A stretch of DNA of 10,381 nucleotides from Anaerolineae bacterium CG2_30_64_16. Lineage in GTDB: Bacteria > Chloroflexota > Anaerolineae > CG2-30-64-16. A program made the position numbers and the translations under genes. The first letter of the stretch is position 1. Each line of letters begins with the position of its first letter. Below the pieces are notes generated by a model that was given only the letters and a program-made list of their open reading frames with translations, searched no databases and was not told the origin of the DNA. Shown one piece after another: positions 5,293 to 10,381 of this stretch. The stretch is from the NCBI GenBank assembly GCA_001871755.1, contig MNXL01000005.1:1-10381 (forward strand), in the 5' to 3' direction.

Positions 5293-6573
5293 ATGAAAGG
5301 CAAGAATTGGAGTGCTTTGGTTGTCGTCGTAGTGATGCTAACGGTGGCCTTGAGCGGGTGCGTGACGCCGTCGGCGCCTGCGCAGCCGGCCGCCCCTAAG
5401 CTGCCGGAAAGCATCGTGATCGGCAGCCTCGAACCGCTCACTGGCGCACATGCGGTGTTCGGCACCGAGGCGAAAATCGGCACCGAGATCGCCGTAGACC
5501 ACATCAACGCGGCGGGCGGCATCAAATCGCTGAACGGCCTCAAGCTCAAGCTGGTAACCGAGGATGCCGGCGAGAACGCGGACAGCGCCAAGTTGGGCGC
5601 CGAGAGCATCATCAGCAAGCACCATCCGGTGGCGATCCTGGGTCTCTACATCAGCCGGATGACCATCGCCGCGTCGGAAGTAACCGAGCGCGAGAAGGTG
5701 ATCCTGGTAGCGGACGCGTTGGTGGACAGCGTGACGACCTCGGGCCGGCAATACCTGTTCCGGCCTGCGCCCAAGGCCAGCCAGCACGGCGCCTCGGCGG
5801 TCCAATTCGTCGTGGACTCGGCCAAGAAAGCCGGCCTGGACTTCACCAAGGTGGCGATCCTCAACGAGGACTCGTCCTTTGGCCGCAGCAATGCGACCGG
5901 CGCGATGGATGCGGCGCTGAACAACGGCCTGACCATCGTCTATCAAAAAGAGTATCCCTACGATATCACTGACGCTTCGTCGATCGTGGCGGACATCGCG
6001 GCCGCCAAGGCCGATTTCGTCGTGCATTGCCCCTACTTCACTGATGCGATCCTGTTCGCCAAGACCTTCCGCGAGACGGGCAACATCCCCAAGTTCATCG
6101 TGGGCATGGGCGCTTCCGGCTACACCGATCCGGAATCGATCCAGGCGCTGGGCGAGACCGCGGAGTACTACGCCAACACCTTCAGCTACAACCCGGCCAA
6201 GAAAACACCGCAGAACGAGAAGTTCGTGGCGGATTTCAAGGCCAAGACCGGCCATATCCCCACTGAGGCCGCAGGGATGAACTACTACGCGGCATGGGTG
6301 CTCAAGGAGGCGCTGGAGCTTTCGGGTCAGATGTTCCCCACCGATCCGCTCAACCCGGACAACCTGCGCCAGGCGTTCTTGAAGCTCGACCTGACTTCCG
6401 GGCCGGCGGTGGAGACCTACCCTGGGGACCACATCGCGTTCACGCCAACGGGCGACAACCCCGATGCCAAGGCCGTGGTCCTGCAAGTGATCAAAGGCGA
6501 GCCGCGCATCGTCTGGCCGCTCGAGGATGCTGAGGTGGAGGCGATCTTCCCCCGGCCCGATGCCACCAGGTAG
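5293..6573 (+). CDS. Branched-chain amino acid-type ABC transporter substrate-binding lipoprotein
   Basis: A 426-residue type I periplasmic-binding-protein-fold receptor of the HAAT/Liv uptake family. It delivers ligand to the LivHM permease at the outer face of the membrane. The N-terminus is a lipoprotein signal: MKGKNW, a hydrophobic stretch (residues 8-20) and the lipobox LSGC with acylated C23, followed by a Pro/Ala-rich linker (24-37). The mature domain opens with IVIGSLEPLTGAHAVFG (41-57), the hallmark first strand and ligand loop. It continues with AVDHINAAGGI and, at the start of the second lobe, VAILNEDSSFGRS. ATG 5293 follows AGGAGG at 5282-5287. Ligand cannot be told from sequence; members of this family bind Leu/Ile/Val, other amino acids, urea or amides. 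A strong stem-loop follows, which would leave this gene more highly expressed than the permease genes. Confidence 0.93.
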   Translation: MKGKNWSALVVVVVMLTVALSGCVTPSAPAQPAAPKLPESIVIGSLEPLTGAHAVFGTEAKIGTEIAVDHINAAGGIKSLNGLKLKLVTEDAGENADSAKLGAESIISKHHPVAILGLYISRMTIAASEVTEREKVILVADALVDSVTTSGRQYLFRPAPKASQHGASAVQFVVDSAKKAGLDFTKVAILNEDSSFGRSNATGAMDAALNNGLTIVYQKEYPYDITDASSIVADIAAAKADFVVHCPYFTDAILFAKTFRETGNIPKFIVGMGASGYTDPESIQALGETAEYYANTFSYNPAKKTPQNEKFVADFKAKTGHIPTEAAGMNYYAAWVLKEALELSGQMFPTDPLNPDNLRQAFLKLDLTSGPAVETYPGDHIAFTPTGDNPDAKAVVLQVIKGEPRIVWPLEDAEVEAIFPRPDATR

Positions 6574-6592
6574 CCTGACGGATCTGATTTGA

Positions 6593-6640
6593 ACCCTGTT
6601 GAGCGTTGGAACGCCAGAACGTTCCAACGCTCAACAGGGT
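6593..6640 (+). terminator. 21-bp perfect stem-loop between binding-protein and permease genes
   Basis: The arms 6593-6613 and 6620-6640 are exact reverse complements over 21 bp, with the 6-nt loop CCAGAA, followed by CTTCTTCT. It lies 19 bp past the stop of the binding-protein gene. A stem this stable can terminate partially or protect the upstream mRNA end from 3' exonucleases. Either would raise the binding protein relative to LivHMGF, a common arrangement in ABC importers. The lack of a clean U tract makes partial read-through likely, as the downstream genes have no other visible promoter. Confidence 0.75.
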
Positions 6641-6682
6641 CTTCTTCTGGCTGCCTTGGCGCTGGTTGGATGCGAGGGATGC

Positions 6683-7543
6683 GTGGAAAACATCATACAG
6701 AACCTCCTCAACGGGGCGCTCATGGGGTGCATCTACGCGCTCATCGCCCTGGGATTATCCATCGTGTTTGGCGTGATGAACGTGGTCAACTTCGCCCACG
6801 GCGAATTCGTGATGCTTTCGATGTACTTCACGTTCGCGGCGGGCGCGTATTGGGTGCTCGATGCCGTGACGACGCCGCTCATCACCTTCCCCCTGCTGTT
6901 TCTATTCGGCTGGCTGACCTATTACCTCCTGATCGATCGCACCTTGCGCTATCGCTATGTGACGCAGATTGCGGTCACGGTCGGGCTGGCGATCTTGCTC
7001 CGCGCCATCGCGCAGATGATCTGGCAGGCGCAGCCGCGGGCGTTGCCTTACTCCATGATCCAGGGAAATATCCAGATCGGCGGGATCAATATCCTCACCT
7101 CCCGGCTGATCGCCGCGGCGGTCAGTGTGGTTGCCATCTTCCTCGTGTATCTTTTCTTGATGAAGACCTGGCCCGGTCGGGCGATCCGCGCGGCCTCCGA
7201 TGATCTGGATGCGGCATCGCTGGCCGGGGTCAACTACCGGCAGACCTACGCGCTCAGCTTCGGGCTGGGGACCGCGCTCACCGCGCTGGCCGGCGGCCTG
7301 CTGATGACCTTCCAGCAGGTGGATCCGACCATGGGGTTGCGGTTCGGGCTGCTGAGCTGGTGCGTGCTGGCCCTTGCCGGGCTGGGCTCGGTGCCAGGGC
7401 TGCTGATCTCGGGCGTGATCGTAGGCGGGGCTGAGGCGTTGGCCATGTCGGTGTGGGATCCGCGCTCGCGCCTGCTGGCGGTCTACCTCATCTTCATCCT
7501 GGTGTTATGGTTGCGCCCCAGAGGCCTTTTCGGGAGGAAATAG
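6683..7543 (+). CDS. livH: Branched-chain amino acid-type ABC transporter permease LivH
   Basis: A 286-residue integral membrane permease of the LivH class, which pairs with LivM to form the transport channel. The motif VMNVVNFAHGEFVMLSMY (31-48) is the LivH signature. About eight hydrophobic segments are visible (roughly 12-35, 43-60, 66-85, 94-112, 141-161, 187-212, 222-256, 262-279). The cytoplasmic coupling loop is GRAIRAASDDLDAASLAGVN (165-184), and the C-terminus is LRPRGLFGRK. GTG 6683 is chosen because the family N-terminus (ENIIQNLLNGALMGCIYALIA) starts there and GAGGG lies at 6674-6678. A TTG at 6599 in the same frame would extend the protein by 28 residues, but that start lies inside the stem-loop. 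The stop shares its last base with the start of livM. Confidence 0.93.
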   Translation: MENIIQNLLNGALMGCIYALIALGLSIVFGVMNVVNFAHGEFVMLSMYFTFAAGAYWVLDAVTTPLITFPLLFLFGWLTYYLLIDRTLRYRYVTQIAVTVGLAILLRAIAQMIWQAQPRALPYSMIQGNIQIGGINILTSRLIAAAVSVVAIFLVYLFLMKTWPGRAIRAASDDLDAASLAGVNYRQTYALSFGLGTALTALAGGLLMTFQQVDPTMGLRFGLLSWCVLALAGLGSVPGLLISGVIVGGAEALAMSVWDPRSRLLAVYLIFILVLWLRPRGLFGRK

Positions 7544-8544
7544 TGAACACCAAACAGCGCACTATTAAAATGCTCCCGTTGCTGGTCGGGTTGGTCGTCG
7601 CCCTGATCGTGCCGCTGATCGTCGGCAAGAACCAGTACAACATGGTGCTGGTCACCACGGTGTTGTTCTACGGCGTGCTGGCGACCGCCTGGAACATCAT
7701 CGGCGGCATGGCGGGGCAGCTCGATCTGGCGGCCTGGGCCTATTTGGGGTTGGGCGCGTTCACCTCGGGCACTTTGCTGCTCCGCTGGAATGTCACGCCG
7801 TGGCTGGGGATGATCCTGGGCGGGCTGGTCGCGGCCGGTTTCGCCGCGTTGGTGGGCTACCCCCTCTTTCGATTCGGCGTGAAGGAGGTGTGGTACGCGC
7901 TCTCCTCGGCCGCCCTGGTCGAGGTGCTGCGGGTGGCCTTCTTGATGTGGGACGAGGTCGGCGGACCGGTCGAGCGTTACCTGCCGTTCCACCGGGCGTC
8001 GTGGTACCACATGCGTTTTGCCTCCTACGTGCCCTACTACTACATCGTGCTGGGGTTGCTGTTGATCGCCCTGTTCGTGAACTACCGCATCTCGCGTTCC
8101 AAGCTGGGCTATTATCTGCTGGCGTTGGGCGAGAGCGAGGATGCCGCGGAAGTGATCGGCGTGGATGCCCGCGCGTGCAAGCTAAAGGCGCTCATGATCT
8201 ACGCGTTCATCGTGGGGGCCACGGGCGCGGTGTATGCGTGCCTGTTCGGCTTCATCCATCCCAGCTTCTTCAACACCGCGCAGAGCACCGAGGTCGCCAT
8301 CCTGGGGATCATCGGCGGCATGGGGATCGTCTACGGCCCGCTCCTGGCGGCCATCATCCTGGTGAGCGGCCGCGAGTTCATGCGGGCCAACCTGGGCAGC
8401 TCGCTGGAGAGCCTCTACCTGGCGATCTACGCCGTGGTCCTGATCGTGATCGCGCTCTTCCGGCCCCAGGGCATCGCGCCTTTGTTCCGCAAAGCCTACG
8501 ACTGGCTCCTTTCACGCGTTGTGGGGGAGAGATATGCCGCCTGA
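7543..8544 (+). CDS. livM: Branched-chain amino acid-type ABC transporter permease LivM
   Basis: A 333-residue membrane permease, the partner of LivH. Hydrophobic segments run at about 11-28, 35-54, 60-80, 86-106, 115-135, 163-180, 214-238, 249-275 and 288-307. NIIGGMAGQLDLAAWAYLGLGAF (51-73) occupies the place of the LivM motif usually read as N..GY.GQ.SLGHA.F.G.GAY; the conserved SLGHA is replaced here by DLAAWA. The coupling loop is ALGESEDAAEVIGVDARACKLKA (194-216), and the end carries the usual LFRPQGI (305-311). GTG 7543 has GGGAGG five bases upstream, and its G is also the last base of the livH TAG, so the two are translationally coupled. An upstream in-frame extension to 7453 lies within livH and is not supported. 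Confidence 0.92.
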   Translation: MNTKQRTIKMLPLLVGLVVALIVPLIVGKNQYNMVLVTTVLFYGVLATAWNIIGGMAGQLDLAAWAYLGLGAFTSGTLLLRWNVTPWLGMILGGLVAAGFAALVGYPLFRFGVKEVWYALSSAALVEVLRVAFLMWDEVGGPVERYLPFHRASWYHMRFASYVPYYYIVLGLLLIALFVNYRISRSKLGYYLLALGESEDAAEVIGVDARACKLKALMIYAFIVGATGAVYACLFGFIHPSFFNTAQSTEVAILGIIGGMGIVYGPLLAAIILVSGREFMRANLGSSLESLYLAIYAVVLIVIALFRPQGIAPLFRKAYDWLLSRVVGERYAA

Positions 8545-9265
8545 ACCGATCCTACAAATCTCCGGTCTCACCAAGCGCTTCGGCAACCTGATCGCGGTCA
8601 ACGATGTGAGCGTCAGGCTCGAGCCGGGCACGATCGTGGGGCTCATCGGGCCGAACGGCGCGGGCAAGACGACGCTGTTCAACGCGATCACCGGGCTGCA
8701 TACGCCGGACGCCGGGCGGGTCCTGTTCAAAGGGACCGACATCACCGGCATGTTGTCGCACAAGATCTGCAAGCTGGGGATGTCGCGCACGTTTCAGGTG
8801 GTCAAGGCGTTCAGCATTTTGACGGTCGAGGACACGGTGCGGGTGGGCGCGTACAATCGCCACGGCGAAAAGGAAATCCAGGCGAAGGTGGACGAGGTGA
8901 TCGCGTTCTGCGAGCTGGAGGATTTCCGGCGGCAGAAGTGCGGCGATCTGAGTCTGGCGCTGCTGCGGCGGGTGGAGTTGGCGCGGGCTGTGGCGACCGA
9001 ACCCGAGCTCTTGCTCCTCGACGAGGCGGGCGCGGGGCTCACCGGGACGGAACTGGACGGGTTGATGGCCATCCTGACCCGGCTCAACCGGGAGAAGGGC
9101 GTGACGTTGTGCGTGGTCGAGCACGTGATGAAGATGGTCATGGGGTTGTGCCAGCGGATCGTCGTCCTGGATGCCGGTGAGGTGATCGCCGAGGGCACCC
9201 CGGCCGAGATCAGCGACAACCCGAAGGTCATCGAGGCCTATCTGGGGAAGCGAGCTGTGCGATGA
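8534..9265 (+). CDS. livG: Branched-chain amino acid-type ABC transporter ATPase LivG
   Basis: A 243-residue cytoplasmic ATPase, one of the two different ATP-binding subunits that drive a Liv importer. Walker A is GPNGAGKT (39-46), the Q-loop is SRTFQ (Q88), Walker B is LLLLDEAGAGL (159-169) and the switch histidine is in VVEHVMK (H197). RIVVLDAGEVIAEGTPAEI (208-226) is typical of LivG. The ABC signature is unusual: LSLAL (139-143) stands where LSYGQ or LSGGQ is expected, followed by a normal RRVELARAVATEP. The residue after the Walker B glutamate is also Ala, not Pro. ATG 8534 overlaps the end of livM by 11 bp and follows GGGGGAG (8523-8529). The stop overlaps livF by 4 bp. Confidence 0.93.
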   Translation: MPPEPILQISGLTKRFGNLIAVNDVSVRLEPGTIVGLIGPNGAGKTTLFNAITGLHTPDAGRVLFKGTDITGMLSHKICKLGMSRTFQVVKAFSILTVEDTVRVGAYNRHGEKEIQAKVDEVIAFCELEDFRRQKCGDLSLALLRRVELARAVATEPELLLLDEAGAGLTGTELDGLMAILTRLNREKGVTLCVVEHVMKMVMGLCQRIVVLDAGEVIAEGTPAEISDNPKVIEAYLGKRAVR

Positions 9266-9972
9266 AAGAGGCGATGCGAGTCACGGACCTGAACGCCGGG
9301 TATGGGAAGATCCCCGTCCTGCGCGACGTGTCGTTTCACGTCGGAGATGGGGAGGTCGTCACGGTCATCGGCCCCAACGGCGCGGGCAAGAGCACGCTCT
9401 TGAAAACCCTCTCCGGGCTGGTCCACCCCCATTCGGGGTCGGTGCGGTTCGAGGGGCAGGAGCTGGCGGGGAAGGCGCCGCACCTGGTGATGAAGGCGGG
9501 GATCGCGCATGTGCCTGAAGGGGGCCGCCTGTTCATCAACATGAGCGTAGCGGACAACCTGTTGATGGGCGCGTACAGGAACCGGGCGAGCCTGAAGACC
9601 GGCGTCCTGGACGAGATCTATGCGATGTTCCCGGTGCTCAGGGAGCGCCAGGGCCAGTTGGCGGGGACGCTGAGCGGCGGCGAAAAGCAGATGCTCGCCA
9701 TCGGCCGCGGGCTGGCCTCCCGGCCGCGCTTCCTGATGCTCGACGAGCCCTCGCTCGGGCTGGCGCCGAAGCTGGTCGATAGCATCTACGAGCGGTTGCA
9801 GTTGCTGCGGGAGAGCGGGCTGGCCGTGTTGCTGGTGGAGCAGAACACCACCTACGCGTTGGAGCTGGCCGACCGCGGCTACGTGCTGGAGAATGGCCGC
9901 ATCGTGCTGGAAGGCGGTGGCGCGGAACTGGCGCGCAGCGAGCACATCAAGAAGCACTATTTGGGGTTGTAG
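9262..9972 (+). CDS. livF: Branched-chain amino acid-type ABC transporter ATPase LivF
   Basis: A 236-residue cytoplasmic ATPase, partner of LivG. Walker A is GPNGAGKS (37-44), the signature LSGGE (137-141) is intact, and Walker B is FLMLDEPSLGLAP (157-169). The switch position reads LLVEQN with glutamine (Q194) in place of histidine, which is normal for LivF proteins. HVPEGGRLFINMSVADNL (83-100) is the LivF Q-loop region. The start ATG 9262 overlaps the livG stop as ATGA; a second in-frame ATG at 9274 is possible. It is the last gene of the operon and a palindromic hairpin begins 18 nt past the stop. Confidence 0.94.
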   Translation: MKEAMRVTDLNAGYGKIPVLRDVSFHVGDGEVVTVIGPNGAGKSTLLKTLSGLVHPHSGSVRFEGQELAGKAPHLVMKAGIAHVPEGGRLFINMSVADNLLMGAYRNRASLKTGVLDEIYAMFPVLRERQGQLAGTLSGGEKQMLAIGRGLASRPRFLMLDEPSLGLAPKLVDSIYERLQLLRESGLAVLLVEQNTTYALELADRGYVLENGRIVLEGGGAELARSEHIKKHYLGL

Positions 9973-9989
9973 TGGTGTCTCGATCTTAC

Positions 9990-10024
9990 CAGTTCCCCGG
10001 CAACTCGGAGTTGCCGGGGAACTG
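9990..10024. terminator. Perfect palindromic hairpin after livF
   Basis: The arms 9990-10006 and 10008-10024 are exact reverse complements over 17 bp around a single central G (CAGTTCCCCGGCAACTC-G-...). It begins 18 nt after the livF stop and is the likely 3' boundary of the operon in either orientation. There is no U tract. The AACTCGGAGTT core suggests it may itself be a dispersed repeat. Confidence 0.6.
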
Positions 10025-10032
10025 CCGCGTTT

Positions 10033-10187
10033 CGGGTGGCAGACGGCAAGGAATACTTGTCGACCTGGGACGTCAATAACCGTTTGGCGGGCGTGACCCA
10101 GGGCAACACGACGACCGTGTTCGGACATGGTGGGGATGGGACCAGACGCTCACTAACGAGGTGCAACTCCATGGTCACTGCCAATCA
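10033..10187 (+). pseudogene. Degraded RHS/YD-repeat protein fragment
   Basis: One frame without a start codon reads YLSTWDVNNRLAGVTQGN (10054-10107), then TTTVFGHGGDGTRR (10108-10149). This follows the RHS/YD-repeat pattern YD..NRLt.vT.G..TT.F.YDgdGNR, with YD and the later YDGDGN already mutated. The homology fades after about 10150, and a miniature element is inserted at 10197/10198. It is a short remnant of a large wall-associated or toxin-type RHS gene, not an intact gene. The call rests on about 30 residues. Confidence 0.6.
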
Positions 10188-10197
10188 AGCCCATCGC

Positions 10198-10340
10198 CAA
10201 TGTCATTAAGATAAGGGAACTAGCCCAGACCTGACAGGTTGTCGGGGTCACTTTTCAGCATACATCCACATCTGATGAGACCGAATCCGGCTTGAAACGC
10301 TACTTCGGGAAACCTGTCAGGTCTTAACTTAATGACATTG
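10198..10340. mobile_element. Miniature inverted-repeat element 2 (IS4-like ends, 143 bp)
   Basis: The left end CAATGTCATTAAGATAAG (10198-10215) and the right end read inward from 10340, CAATGTCATTAAGTTAAG, match at 17 of 18 positions. The element is flanked by a perfect 10-bp direct duplication, AGCCCATCGC, at 10188-10197 and 10341-10350. Inside is a second inverted repeat, AGACCTGACAGGTT (10227-10240) against AACCTGTCAGGTCT (10311-10324), 14 of 14. It has no ORF. It shares ends and duplication length, but not its core, with the element at 1470-1560. Confidence 0.88.
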
Positions 10341-10381
10341 AGCCCATCGCAGATAGCTCGAGTGCCTGTCTAACGCTGCAC

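Noticed and set aside
5338..6627. Long reverse-strand open frame (429 codons) opposite the binding-protein gene
   Set aside because: It has the same cause: codon-position GC bias gives long antisense frames. The sense frame has a signal peptide, lipobox and family motifs.
6599..6682. TTG-initiated N-terminal extension of LivH with a lipobox-like LLLAALALVGCEGC
   Set aside because: The start codon and first residues are encoded by the 21-bp stem-loop. The family N-terminus begins at GTG 6683, which has its own ribosome-binding site. A lipobox makes no sense on this permease.

Overview
The window looks like a GC-rich bacterial chromosome, most plausibly a Chloroflexota (Anaerolineae-like) genome. 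That placement is an inference from three things: high GC, the mix of gene families, and the dense short palindromic repeats in every intergenic gap (GTCATTCCCGCG-type, TTGTCATTGCGAGG-type, CCTTCGACAAGCTCAGG-type). No rRNA or other marker gene is present to confirm it. All eight complete genes lie on the + strand.

Layout: (1) 1-224, a repeat block upstream of hisC. (2) 225-1328, hisC, histidinol-phosphate aminotransferase. (3) 1329-2126, about 800 bp without a gene but full of repeats: two hairpins after hisC, a 91-bp miniature transposon-like element with target duplication, two further palindromic repeat families, and a second copy of the block found upstream of hisC. I see nothing in 1657-1729 or 1837-1937. 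(4) 2127-3482, a hydantoinase/dihydropyrimidinase-family cyclic amidohydrolase. Its stop codon runs straight into ten phased heptamer repeats and then a decayed second copy of the gene's own 3' end. (5) 3600-3801, two more palindromic repeats. (6) 3839-4822, pyrB, with a palindromic repeat inserted in frame. (7) 4823-5292, a strong sigma70-type promoter, an operator-like palindrome and a long leader. (8) 5293-9972, a complete five-gene branched-chain-amino-acid-type (HAAT/Liv) ABC importer: lipoprotein binding protein, LivH, LivM, LivG, LivF. A 21-bp perfect stem separates the binding-protein gene from the other four, which are coupled by overlapping stops and starts. (9) 9973-10381, a palindromic terminator-like hairpin, a degraded RHS/YD-repeat fragment, and a second miniature element with perfect 10-bp target duplications.

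How the genes fit together: HisC (histidine synthesis) and PyrB (pyrimidine synthesis) are housekeeping enzymes. The cyclic amidohydrolase and PyrB act on related chemistry (cyclic ureides and N-carbamoyl amino acids). The importer may carry an amino acid, or a ureide or amide, but its cargo cannot be read from the sequence. The importer has its own promoter and an operator-like site, so it is probably regulated separately.

I did not find a new defence system or biosynthetic cluster. The most interesting content is the mobile or repetitive DNA: two related miniature elements with IS4-like ends, an intragenic repeat tolerated in PyrB, and the repeat array between duplicated gene ends.
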